The notes: a model not told the origin generated them from the sequence alone. A stretch of DNA of 7,647 nucleotides from an uncultured Oscillospiraceae bacterium (GCA_947624465.1 CANQKJ010000104.1:1-7647); one strand, 5' to 3'. Numbered from the stretch's first letter, positions 1-6,588 are shown. Program-made: numbers and translations.

Positions 1-235
1 GGGCGTCCACCGAGGTGAGAAAGTCCTCCCCGGAGGACTCCACCCCCATCCGGGCCAGCTTTTCGATGTAGGCGTCCACGCTTTTGGAGGAGTTGTTGGT
101 GAGGAACAGATACCGGCCCCCCCGCTCCCGCACCGCCTCCAGGAAGGGCTTTGTGCCGGGGAACAGGTCCTCGTCCAGATAGATGGTGCCGTCCATGTCC
201 AGCAGGAACAGCCGTTTGTCTCCCAGCGCGGCCAA
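1..235 (-). CDS. HAD-superfamily (subfamily IIA, NagD-like) sugar-phosphatase, N-terminal part
   Basis: Cytosolic phosphatase of the haloacid dehalogenase superfamily; NagD/PgP-like members remove phosphate from small phosphorylated metabolites through an aspartyl-phosphate intermediate. The first 78 residues are visible; the rest lies beyond the left edge. Motif I is LLDMDGTIYL, with nucleophile D13 and general acid/base D15. Motif II is LTNNSSKS (T46-N47-N48). The motif I to II spacing and the TNNS signature point to the HAD-IIA group. No ATG or GTG lies in frame upstream, so I chose a TTG start at 235-233. It is preceded by GGAAGGGG (minus strand, 252-245) at 9 nt spacing, and by a TATAAT -10 box at 275-270. 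The substrate cannot be told from this part. The family call is secure; the TTG start is less so. Confidence 0.82.
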   Translation of the reverse strand, partial: MAALGDKRLFLLDMDGTIYLDEDLFPGTKPFLEAVRERGGRYLFLTNNSSKSVDAYIEKLARMGVESSGEDFLTSVDA

Positions 236-260
236 AGGCCTCAGCCCCTTCCGAAATTTC

Positions 261-280
261 GCTGATCGTATTATATCAGC
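261..280 (-). promoter_or_regulatory. Extended -10 promoter of the HAD gene inside a short inverted repeat
   Basis: On the minus strand a perfect TATAAT (275-270) is preceded by TGA, giving an extended -10. There is no good -35 at 16-18 bp (TGGCTT at best). The -10 is enclosed by 6-bp inverted arms, GCTGAT (261-266) and ATCAGC (275-280), 8 bp apart, so a repressor binding there would block the promoter. The -10 call is fairly firm. The operator idea is inference from symmetry alone, and 6-bp arms can arise by chance. Confidence 0.5.
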
Positions 281-312
281 TTTTTGACGAAAAAGCCAGC
301 CCCAATCCCATC

Positions 313-333
313 ATTTTCCGGCAAATTTTCCGG
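313..333. repeat. Two direct copies of ATTTTCCGG, 12-bp period, in a divergent intergenic region
   Basis: ATTTTCCGG occurs at 313-321 and again, identically, at 325-333. The pair sits between the divergent HAD and aldo/keto reductase promoters, ending 24 bp before the -35 of the latter. That position would suit an activator or shared regulator, but no known protein is recognised from the sequence. Confidence 0.35.
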
Positions 334-357
334 TCCACTCTCCGGCCCCGATTTTTC

Positions 358-386
358 TTGCGGACCCGTCCCAACTGTGCTAAACT
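358..386 (+). promoter_or_regulatory. Sigma-A-type promoter of the aldo/keto reductase gene
   Basis: TTGCGG (358-363), a 17-bp spacer, then TAAACT (381-386), with TGC directly before the -10 (extended -10). Transcription would start near 393, leaving a leader of about 25 nt with the ribosome site AAAGGGG (402-408) before the ATG at 417. Confidence 0.65.
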
Positions 387-416
387 GAGGAAAACACCAT
401 TAAAGGGGCGATCCAC

Positions 417-1442
417 ATGAAGAAAGTCCGTCTGGGCAAAACCGAGCTGATGGTCACCAAGACCGCCTTCGGCGCCCTGCCCATCCAGCGCATCCCGGTG
501 GAGGACGCGGTGCGCCTGGTCCGCCGGGCCTATGACGCCGGGGTCAACTACTTCGACACCGCCAACGCCTACACCGACAGCGAGAAGAAGCTGGGGCTGG
601 CCTTCGAGGGCATCCGGCAGAACGTGGTCATCTCCACTAAAAGTATGGCCAGGGACAAAAAGACGGTGACCGAACACATCGAAAACTCCCTGCGGATGCT
701 CAAGACCGACTACATCGACCTGTTCCAGTTCCACAACCCGGCGGAGCTGCCCGACCCCGGGGACCCCGACGGAGCTTTCGCCGCCGCCCTGGAGGCCCAG
801 CGGAAGGGCTATGTGCGGCACATCGGCATCACCAACCACCGGGCCCATGTGGCCAAAGCCGCGATCGAGAGCGGGAACTTTGAGACACTGCAGTTCCCCT
901 TCTGCTATCTGGCCACCGATATCGAGCTGGACCTGCTGAAACGGTGCGGGGAGGCCGATATGGGCTTCATCGCCATGAAGGGGCTGTCCGGCGGGATGCT
1001 GAACAACGCCGCCGCCTGCTTCGCCTTCATGCAGCAGTACGAGAACGTGGTGCCCATCTGGGGCATCCAGCACCAGTGGGAGCTGGACCAGTGGCTGGCT
1101 CTGGACGCCGCCGGACAGCAGATGACCGACGAGCTGCGCGCCGTCATCGAAAAGGACCGGGCCGAGCTGGTGGAGAGCTTCTGCCGCAGCTGCGGCTACT
1201 GCCTCCCCTGCCCCGCGGACATCGACATCCCCCAGTCCGCCCGGATGGCCCAGCTGCTCCGCCGGTCCCCCTACAAGCCCTATATGAGCGACGTCTGGTA
1301 TGAGAAAATGCACCGCATCGACAACTGCCTCCACTGCAACGCCTGCAAGAGCCGCTGCCCCTACGGGCTGGACACCCCCGCCCTGCTGGCGGCAAACCTC
1401 AGGGACTACGACCGGTTCTACGCCGAACACAGGGACGACTAA
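417..1442 (+). CDS. Aldo/keto reductase with C-terminal ferredoxin-like double Fe-S motif
   Basis: Predicted cytosolic NAD(P)H-linked oxidoreductase of the aldo/keto reductase superfamily, in the subgroup that carries a 4Fe-4S ferredoxin-type tail. The 341-residue protein has a TIM-barrel domain (about 1-245). The expected catalytic tetrad is present: D47 (NYFDTAN), Y52 (NAYTDSE), K75 (ISTKSMA) and H106 (LFQFHNP). The conserved IGITNH follows at 136-141. The tail holds two cysteine clusters: C256-x2-C259-x2-C262-x2-C265-P and C304-x2-C307-x2-C310-x3-C314-P. This arrangement suggests that electrons pass between an Fe-S partner and the barrel active site. The real substrate is unknown; automatic names of 'general stress' or 'oxidoreductase' type would be no more exact. 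The start has a ribosome site at 402-408. No terminator is seen before the next promoter, so some read-through into rubrerythrin is possible. Confidence 0.9.
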   Translation: MKKVRLGKTELMVTKTAFGALPIQRIPVEDAVRLVRRAYDAGVNYFDTANAYTDSEKKLGLAFEGIRQNVVISTKSMARDKKTVTEHIENSLRMLKTDYIDLFQFHNPAELPDPGDPDGAFAAALEAQRKGYVRHIGITNHRAHVAKAAIESGNFETLQFPFCYLATDIELDLLKRCGEADMGFIAMKGLSGGMLNNAAACFAFMQQYENVVPIWGIQHQWELDQWLALDAAGQQMTDELRAVIEKDRAELVESFCRSCGYCLPCPADIDIPQSARMAQLLRRSPYKPYMSDVWYEKMHRIDNCLHCNACKSRCPYGLDTPALLAANLRDYDRFYAEHRDD

Positions 1443-1468
1443 ATCTTGTTCCGGGCCGCAAAAAGCTC

Positions 1469-1497
1469 TTTACATCAACGGAAAACTGTGGTAAGAT
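1469..1497 (+). promoter_or_regulatory. Rubrerythrin promoter (extended -10)
   Basis: TTTACA (1469-1474), a 17-bp spacer, then TAAGAT (1492-1497), with TGG directly before the -10. It lies in the 109-bp gap between the aldo/keto reductase stop and the rubrerythrin ATG. The predicted transcript start near 1504 leaves a leader of about 48 nt, which includes the inverted repeat at 1516-1529. Confidence 0.65.
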
Positions 1498-1515
1498 GCT
1501 AATAGGATTTATTCC

Positions 1516-1529
1516 TGTTAACTATAACA
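1516..1529. promoter_or_regulatory. Inverted repeat TGTTA-N4-TAACA in the rubrerythrin leader, possible operator
   Basis: TGTTA (1516-1520) and TAACA (1525-1529) form perfect 5-bp arms around ACTA, downstream of the -10 and just before the ribosome site (AGGAGG, 1538-1543). The arms resemble the core of Rex (redox sensor) sites, but in Rex sites these arms are 6 bp apart, not 4, so that match is imperfect. It does not match the PerR box. A repressor site is inference; a chance AT-rich palindrome is also possible. Confidence 0.35.
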
Positions 1530-1551
1530 ATCTTTTGAGGAGGAAACACCT

Positions 1552-2136
1552 ATGAAAAAATGGATCTGCCCCGTCTGCGGCTACGTCTATGAGGGCGAGA
1601 ATCCCCCCGCCGAGTGCCCCGTGTGCCATGTCCCCGGCTCTAAGTTCACCGCCCAGGAGGGCGAGATGAAGCTGGCCGCCGAGCATGAGTTCGGCGTCTA
1701 CGCCAAGACCGTGAAGAACAACGCCGACATCTCCGACGAGGACAAGGCCTACATCAAGGAGCAGCTGATGGCCAACTTCAACGGCGAGTGCGGCGAGGTC
1801 GGTATGTACCTCTGCATGGCCCGCATCGCCCACCGGGAGGGCTATCCCGAGATCGGCCTGTACTGGGAGAAGGCCGCCTATGAGGAGGCCGAGCACGCCG
1901 CCAAGTTCGCCGAGCTGCTGGGCAGCGAGCTGGAGCCCAACATGACCGTCAGCACCAAGAAGAACCTGGCCTGGCGGGTGGACTGCGAGTACGGCGCCAC
2001 CAAGGGCAAGTTCGACCTGGCCGCCTGCGCCAAGAAGAACGGCCTGGACGCCATCCACGACACCGTCCACGAGATGGCCCGCGACGAGGCCCGCCACGGC
2101 AGGGCTCTGGAGGGTCTGCTGAAGCGGTACTTCTGA
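1552..2136 (+). CDS. rbr: Reverse-type rubrerythrin (N-terminal rubredoxin, C-terminal diiron ferritin-like domain)
   Basis: Cytosolic NAD(P)H-dependent peroxidase of anaerobes: the diiron centre reduces hydrogen peroxide (and, in clostridial reverse rubrerythrins, oxygen) with electrons passed through the rubredoxin iron. The 194-residue protein starts with a rubredoxin domain, CPVCGYVY and ECPVCHVPG, supplying C6, C9, C22 and C25. A four-helix ferritin-like domain follows (about 40-194). Its likely diiron ligands are E79 and E82 (NGECGEVGMY), E112-x2-H115 (EEAEH), and E179-x2-H182 (DEARH), with H173-E174 upstream. Rubredoxin at the N-terminus is the reverse of classical rubrerythrin and typical of Clostridia. 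Codons are almost all C- or G-ending and very uniform, which suggests strong expression. It has its own promoter, a good AGGAGG at 8 nt spacing, and a strong terminator 18 nt after the stop. The family and domain order are clear. Confidence 0.95.
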   Translation: MKKWICPVCGYVYEGENPPAECPVCHVPGSKFTAQEGEMKLAAEHEFGVYAKTVKNNADISDEDKAYIKEQLMANFNGECGEVGMYLCMARIAHREGYPEIGLYWEKAAYEEAEHAAKFAELLGSELEPNMTVSTKKNLAWRVDCEYGATKGKFDLAACAKKNGLDAIHDTVHEMARDEARHGRALEGLLKRYF

Positions 2137-2154
2137 TTCTATTTGACCCACAGA

Positions 2155-2186
2155 CAGGGCGGGAGCCTCTCCCGCCCTGCTTTTTT
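2155..2186 (+). terminator. Strong intrinsic terminator after rubrerythrin
   Basis: An 11-bp perfect GC-rich stem (arms CAGGGCGGGAG at 2155-2165 and CTCCCGCCCTG at 2169-2179) closes on a CCT loop and is followed by C and six T (2181-2186). It lies between the rubrerythrin stop (2136) and the TrmO ribosome site (2192-2197), so it separates the two genes in expression. Confidence 0.92.
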
Positions 2187-2205
2187 GGAAAGGGAGGCCC
2201 CGCCC

Positions 2206-2871
2206 ATGAAGACCATCGCCCACATCCGCACCGAGTTCCCCTCCAAGTTCGGCGTGCCCCGGCAGGCGGGGCTGGTGGAGGAACTGCGGGCGGCCGTCGT
2301 GTTCGAGCCGGAGTACCGGGTGGCCGACGCCTTCCGGGGGCTGGAGGGGTTCTCCCACCTGTGGCTGATCTGGGAGTTCTCCCAGGCGAAACGGGAGGGC
2401 TGGTCCCCCACGGTGCGGCCTCCCCGGCTGGGCGGGAACGCGCGGCTGGGGGTGTTCGCCACCCGGTCCCCCTTCCGGCCCAACCCCATCGGCCTGTCCT
2501 GCGTGAGGCTGCTGGGGGTGGAACTGGACGGCCCGGAGGGTCCCGTCCTCCACGTGGCGGGGGCCGACCTGATGGACGGCACCCCTATCTACGATGTGAA
2601 GCCCTACCTCCCCTACGCCGACTGCCGGCCTGAGGCGGTGGGCGGCTTCGCCACCGACGCCCCGGAGGCCCGGCTGGCGGTGTCCGTCCCGGACGAGCTG
2701 ATTTTGAAGGTCCCGGAGGACCGCCGGGAGGCGCTGGTCCATGTGCTGGCCCTGGACCCCCGGCCCTCCTACCAGGACGACCCGGAGCGGGTCTATGGGT
2801 TCGGCTTTGCCGGGATGGAGGTCAGATTCTCCGTCCGGGACGGGGTACTGAGCGTGGTCGATATCCAGTGA
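2206..2871 (+). CDS. trmO: tRNA (N6-threonylcarbamoyladenosine-37) N6-methyltransferase, TrmO/TsaA-like
   Basis: S-adenosylmethionine-dependent enzyme that methylates t6A at position 37 of some ANN-decoding tRNAs to m6t6A, tuning codon reading; cytosolic. The 221-residue protein shows the TsaA/TrmO beta-barrel motifs in order: KFGVPRQAG (14-22), FSHLWLIWEF (49-58), GVFATRSPFRPNPIGLS (82-98) and DLMDGTPIYDVKPYLPYAD (121-139). It also has the C-terminal DPRPSYQ (184-190) with YGFGF after it, as in the full-length E. coli YaeB/TrmO type. An in-frame start at 2143 would run through the terminator stem and add 21 unconserved residues. The ATG at 2206, with GGGAGG (2192-2197) 8 nt before it, is preferred. 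No promoter is visible between the rubrerythrin terminator and this gene, so it may depend on read-through or on a promoter inside rubrerythrin. Confidence 0.9.
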   Translation: MKTIAHIRTEFPSKFGVPRQAGLVEELRAAVVFEPEYRVADAFRGLEGFSHLWLIWEFSQAKREGWSPTVRPPRLGGNARLGVFATRSPFRPNPIGLSCVRLLGVELDGPEGPVLHVAGADLMDGTPIYDVKPYLPYADCRPEAVGGFATDAPEARLAVSVPDELILKVPEDRREALVHVLALDPRPSYQDDPERVYGFGFAGMEVRFSVRDGVLSVVDIQ

Positions 2872-2880
2872 CAATGCGAA

Positions 2881-2909
2881 AGGGCCGCCCGCTCGGGCGG
2901 CTCTCTTTT
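2881..2909 (+). terminator. Intrinsic terminator after trmO
   Basis: GCCGCCC (2884-2890) pairs with GGGCGGC (2895-2901) around GCTC. The stem extends by a G-U, a G-C and an A-T pair, and is followed by the T-rich CTCTTTTC tract. It begins 10 nt after the trmO stop. Confidence 0.82.
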
Positions 2910-2926
2910 CTATCTGGCGGATACAA

Positions 2927-2949
2927 TATTTAATGTTTATCATTAAATA
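2927..2949. promoter_or_regulatory. 23-bp palindrome next to the DUF2975 promoter, likely operator
   Basis: TATTTAATG (2927-2935) and CATTAAATA (2941-2949) are perfect 9-bp inverted arms around TTTAT. The palindrome ends 4 bp before the -35 hexamer. It is AT-rich in otherwise GC-rich DNA, has no T-tract after it, and overlaps no gene, so an operator is more likely than a terminator. A natural candidate to bind it is the XRE protein encoded at the end of the same operon (inference). Confidence 0.6.
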
Positions 2950-2953
2950 ATTG

Positions 2954-2982
2954 TTGACAAACATCTGCTACCCTGCTATACT
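2954..2982 (+). promoter_or_regulatory. Near-consensus promoter of the DUF2975-XRE operon
   Basis: A perfect TTGACA (2954-2959), a 17-bp spacer, then TATACT (2977-2982), with TGC just before the -10 (extended -10). Transcription would start near 2989. The leader is only about 23 nt and holds AAAGGAGG (2996-3003), 8 nt before the ATG at 3012. Confidence 0.85.
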
Positions 2983-3011
2983 GGCCTCATCAGGCAAAGG
3001 AGGCCGCCGTC

Positions 3012-3617
3012 ATGGAAAAACTCACCCGAACCGCCCGCGTCCTTTCCAGGATCGTCTGCGTCCTGTACCGCCTCTGCATGGTCTGCGCAATCATCGCGGC
3101 AATCGCTCTGGCGCTGACCGCCCTGCTCCCCGCCGAGTCCCTCCGGTATGTGGTGAGCACCGCGGACTGGACCATCGAATTGGGAACGATAGAGCTCCAG
3201 CTCTCTCGTGTCCTGGAACCCACCGGCAATATCCGCCCCTATCTCTGCGCCGCCGTCGGCTCCGCCGCGGTGTCTTTGGCCCTGTCGGCGTGCGCCCTGA
3301 AGCTGCTGCTCCGCATCTTGCAGCTCATGGCGGAGGGCCGCCCCTTTGACGGCACCGTGTCCGTCAATCTGAAAAAACTGGGCTGGGTCACGCTGGCGGG
3401 CGTAGCGGCTTTCTTCGTACTGGACAGCGCGGCCGCCGCTATGGAAGCCTCCATGTTTGACCTGGACCAATTATTCCAGCCCGGCCTGGTCACGGGGGTC
3501 ACCATCCAGAATACGACCAGCCTGTCCTTCCTGCTGATCCCGATCATGCTGTTCCTGCTGTCCTACGTGTTCCGGTACGGCGAGGAGCTGCAAACCCTCT
3601 CCGACGAGACCCTGTGA
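3012..3617 (+). CDS. DUF2975 family membrane protein
   Basis: Inner-membrane protein of unknown function, 201 residues, with four likely membrane segments: about 13-40, 76-102, 113-134 and 168-187. Family marks are GRPFDGTVSVNLKKLGW (109-125), just before the third segment, and the C-terminal pattern FRYGEELQTLSDETL (187-201). Between the first two segments lies an extracytoplasmic loop of about 35 residues. The gene is followed after 9 nt by a tiny XRE regulator, the same pairing as yoaS-yozG of Bacillus subtilis, which suggests that the two work as one unit. It has its own very strong promoter and an adjoining palindrome. The domain call is from motif and context recognition; no biochemical role is known to me. 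Confidence 0.8.
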   Translation: MEKLTRTARVLSRIVCVLYRLCMVCAIIAAIALALTALLPAESLRYVVSTADWTIELGTIELQLSRVLEPTGNIRPYLCAAVGSAAVSLALSACALKLLLRILQLMAEGRPFDGTVSVNLKKLGWVTLAGVAAFFVLDSAAAAMEASMFDLDQLFQPGLVTGVTIQNTTSLSFLLIPIMLFLLSYVFRYGEELQTLSDETL

Positions 3618-3626
3618 GGTGAGTTT

Positions 3627-3833
3627 ATGGCCATTATCCTGCGGCTGGACCGGGTCATGGCAGACCGGAAGATGTCCCTGAACGCCCTGGCGGAGCGGGT
3701 GGGCATCGCCAACGTGAACCTGTCCAAGATCAAGACCGGCAAGGTCAGCGCCATCCGTTTCTCCACCCTGGACGCCATCTGCAAGGCGCTGGACTGCCAG
3801 CCGGGGGACATCCTGGAGTACAGAGCGGACTGA
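3627..3833 (+). CDS. Small XRE-family (Cro/CI-type) transcriptional regulator, YozG-like
   Basis: A 68-residue protein that is essentially one helix-turn-helix domain with no sensor domain. The helix-turn-helix is SLNALAERVGIANVNLSKIK (residues 17-36), followed by STLDAICKALDCQPGDILEY (46-65), the usual last helices of the XRE/Cro fold. It presumably binds DNA as a dimer. The start is set by GAGGTGAG (3616-3623), which overlaps the stop of the DUF2975 gene with short spacing to ATG, so translation is probably coupled. Its likely target is its own operon, with the palindrome at 2927-2949 as the first candidate; this is inference. With no sensor domain, its activity may depend on the DUF2975 partner in the membrane. 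Confidence 0.88.
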   Translation: MAIILRLDRVMADRKMSLNALAERVGIANVNLSKIKTGKVSAIRFSTLDAICKALDCQPGDILEYRAD

Positions 3834-3845
3834 AAAAACACGCAA

Positions 3846-3877
3846 AGAGCCGGGGGATTTCTCCCCCGGCTCTCTTT
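3846..3877 (+). terminator. Hairpin terminator between convergent XRE and Gfo/Idh/MocA genes, possibly two-way
   Basis: A perfect 12-bp stem (AGAGCCGGGGGA at 3846-3857, TCCCCCGGCTCT at 3862-3873) closes on TTTC. Reading right, CTTTCTG follows, only modestly T-rich. Reading left, six T lie about 8 nt beyond the stem. It sits in the 53-bp gap between two genes that end facing each other. Confidence 0.8.
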
Positions 3878-3886
3878 CTGTTCCTG

Positions 3887-5173
<1,287 letters not shown>

Positions 5174-5207
5174 ATGATCTCCTCCATCCCGTGGAAATTC
5201 TGAAAAA

Positions 5208-5236
5208 ATTATAGCTTTGGAGGCGGCGGTTGTCAA
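5208..5236 (-). promoter_or_regulatory. Perfect-consensus sigma-A promoter of the Gfo/Idh/MocA gene
   Basis: On the minus strand TTGACA (5236-5231), exactly 17 bp, then TATAAT (5213-5208). Both hexamers and the spacing are consensus. The transcript would start near 5201, giving a leader of about 28 nt with GGAGGAG before the ATG at 5173. Confidence 0.9.
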
Positions 5237-5261
5237 TGCGGACACTTCCCGAAAAAAGCTC

Positions 5262-5290
5262 TTGACAAGTCGATATTGCAGTGATATCAT
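5262..5290 (+). promoter_or_regulatory. Promoter of the SPFH-RHH operon
   Basis: TTGACA (5262-5267), a 17-bp spacer, then TATCAT (5285-5290), with TGA directly before the -10. It is back to back with the Gfo/Idh/MocA promoter; the two -35 boxes are 25 bp apart. Repeated GATAT elements run through its spacer, its -10 and the sequence just after. Confidence 0.85.
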
Positions 5291-5301
5291 TTCGATATCA
5301 C
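5271..5301. repeat. Three GATAT copies at exactly 11-bp intervals over the SPFH promoter, likely operator
   Basis: GATAT starts at 5272, 5283 and 5294, so the copies lie on one face of the helix; each is preceded by C or T, and the last two read GATATCA. The last two also make an inverted repeat with 8-bp arms, GTGATATC (5281-5288) and GATATCAC (5294-5301), around ATTTC. The array covers the spacer, the -10 and the likely start site, a place where binding would repress. The ribbon-helix-helix protein at the end of the operon is a plausible binder (inference). Confidence 0.65.
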
Positions 5302-5332
5302 CAAAAGAAACCAATTTAAGGAGGTCTCCCCT

Positions 5333-6355
5333 ATGAAAACCAACATCGTGGAAAAAGAACTCCACCCCAAGTCCGGCGGGCTGGTCCTGCTGCTGCTGAT
5401 CCTGGGCATCCTCTGCGGCACGGCGGTGTTCATCGCCGGCATCGCCGTGAGCGTGAGCACCGGGAAGGATATGCCCGGAGTGCTTCTCGGCATCTTCGGC
5501 GCTGTTCTCGGCTGGATCGTCTGTCCCATCCTGATGGCGGGGCTGAAGATCGTCAAGCCCAACGAGGCCCGGGTGTTCACCCTGTTCGGCAAATACTACG
5601 GCACCGTGAAGGAGAGCGGGTTCTATTTCGTCAACCCCTTCGTCTCCTCCTTCTCCCCCGCCTACAACGAGGCTCTCAAGTCCGCCCGGCTCAAGGAAAA
5701 GCAGATGGAGGAGGAGGGCAAGACCGCCCTGGTCTCCGTTCCCGCGGGGAAAGGCATCTCCCTCAAGACCCAGACGCTGAACAACCACCGGCAGAAGGTC
5801 AACGACGTGCTGGGCAACCCCATCATTATCGGCGCGGTGGTCATCTGGCACGTGGAGAACCCCACCCTGGCCGCCTTCGCCGTGGAGAACTACGTGGAAT
5901 TCCTGAACATCCAGACCGACTCCACCATCCGCAACATCGCCCGGCTGTACCCCTACGACGTGTTCGACGACGACGATGACGACGACGGCGTGAAGGAGAA
6001 GACCCTCCGCAGCTCCGCCATCGAGATCGCCGACTCCATGCGGGAGGAGCTGCAAAAGCGGGTCATCGACGCCGGCCTCTCCATCGAGGAGGTCCGCATC
6101 ACCCACCTGGCCTATGCCGAGGAGATCGCCGCCGCCATGCTCCAGCGCCAGCAGGCGGTGGCCATCATCGCCGCCCGGCAGAAGATCGTGGACGGCGCCG
6201 TGGGCATGGTGAAGATGGCCATCGACCGGCTGGGCGAGGACGAGATCGTGAACCTGGACGAGGAGCGCAAGGCCGCCATGGTCTCCAACCTGCTGGTGGT
6301 GCTGTGCGGCAACAAGGACGCCCAGCCCATCGTCAACTCCGGGAGCATCTACTGA
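5333..6355 (+). CDS. SPFH/Band 7 domain membrane protein (prohibitin/stomatin/flotillin-like)
   Basis: Membrane-anchored scaffold-type protein; SPFH proteins form large rings or clusters in membrane microdomains, and the role here is unknown. The 340-residue protein has two closely spaced N-terminal membrane segments (about 16-42 and 48-71). The SPFH domain then opens with [19 protein letters not shown] (73-91) and GFYFVNPF (96-103). [13 protein letters not shown] (155-167) and the helical [21 protein letters not shown] (263-283) complete the core. Two features stand out: a charged stretch with [10 protein letters not shown] (111-120) and a run of seven aspartates (D212-D218). AAGGAGG (5318-5324) lies 8 nt before the ATG. 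The stop overlaps the start of the next gene by one base (TGATG), so the ribbon-helix-helix protein is co-translated. Family call is confident; the function is not known. Confidence 0.88.
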   Translation: MKTNIVEKELHPKSGGLVLLLLILGILCGTAVFIAGIAVSVSTGKDMPGVLLGIFGAVLGWIVCPILMAGLKIVKPNEARVFTLFGKYYGTVKESGFYFVNPFVSSFSPAYNEALKSARLKEKQMEEEGKTALVSVPAGKGISLKTQTLNNHRQKVNDVLGNPIIIGAVVIWHVENPTLAAFAVENYVEFLNIQTDSTIRNIARLYPYDVFDDDDDDDGVKEKTLRSSAIEIADSMREELQKRVIDAGLSIEEVRITHLAYAEEIAAAMLQRQQAVAIIAARQKIVDGAVGMVKMAIDRLGEDEIVNLDEERKAAMVSNLLVVLCGNKDAQPIVNSGSIY

Positions 6356-6588
6356 TGGGCCCCGAGGAACGGGAACAGGCCCTCCGGGCACGGCTGGAGC
6401 GCATCGAGGCCCTGGAGCGGGAATTGAAGGCCAAAGAGAGCGCCAAAAAGCAGGTGCCCCTGCGGCTGTCCGCCACCCTCTGGAGCGAGATCGCCGCCTG
6501 GGCGGAGGAGGACTTCCGCTCCATCAACGGCCAGATCGAGTTCATCCTCACCGAGGCGGTGCGGAGGCGGAAGGGAAAAAAGGAATAG
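6355..6588 (+). CDS. Small Arc-like ribbon-helix-helix DNA-binding protein
   Basis: A 77-residue protein with an N-terminal charged helix (about 3-31, rich in E, R and L, possibly coiled coil) and a C-terminal Arc/MetJ-type ribbon-helix-helix. KQVPLRLS (32-39) is the DNA-contacting strand, TLWSEIAAWAEEDFRS (41-56) the first helix and INGQIEFILTEAVRRRK (57-73) the second. Such proteins dimerise and bind repeated operator half-sites. I set the start at the ATG overlapping the SPFH stop (TGATG, 6353-6357), with GGGAG (6341-6345) upstream; an earlier in-frame ATG at 6304 would lie 51 bases inside the SPFH gene and add unconserved residues. The tight coupling suggests that it regulates, or acts together with, the SPFH protein. 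The GATAT array at the operon promoter is the obvious first target (inference). It is not a type II antitoxin as far as can be seen, since no toxin gene is adjacent. Confidence 0.85.
   Translation: MGPEEREQALRARLERIEALERELKAKESAKKQVPLRLSATLWSEIAAWAEEDFRSINGQIEFILTEAVRRRKGKKE

Noticed and set aside
276..1430. Long minus-strand frame opposite the aldo/keto reductase
   Set aside because: Stop-free antisense frames are expected in GC-rich genes with strong third-position bias; the translation has no family motif and the sense frame is complete.
2143..2205. N-terminal extension of TrmO from an ATG at 2143
   Set aside because: It would be encoded by the rubrerythrin terminator hairpin; the ATG at 2206 has a proper ribosome site and begins at the family's conserved region.
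2927..2949. Palindrome as the terminator of trmO
   Set aside because: It is AT-rich with no following T-tract, and a proper GC-rich terminator already lies at 2881-2909.
1522..2964. 480-residue minus-strand frame spanning rubrerythrin and trmO
   Set aside because: Antisense to two recognised genes and across two terminators; composition is that of a shadow frame.
6304..6354. 17-residue N-terminal extension of the ribbon-helix-helix protein inside the SPFH gene
   Set aside because: The TGATG overlap start at 6355 is a classic coupled start, and the extra residues are out-of-frame SPFH coding sequence.
5174..6391. An 834-residue minus-strand open frame continuing upstream of the Gfo/Idh/MocA gene, antisense to the SPFH gene
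   Set aside because: The upstream part is a low-complexity G/V/H/D-rich translation opposite a well-defined gene; the real start at 5173 has a ribosome site and a consensus promoter.
6355..6588. RHH protein as an antitoxin of a toxin-antitoxin pair
   Set aside because: The partner gene encodes a large SPFH membrane protein, not a small toxin, and no other small gene is adjacent.
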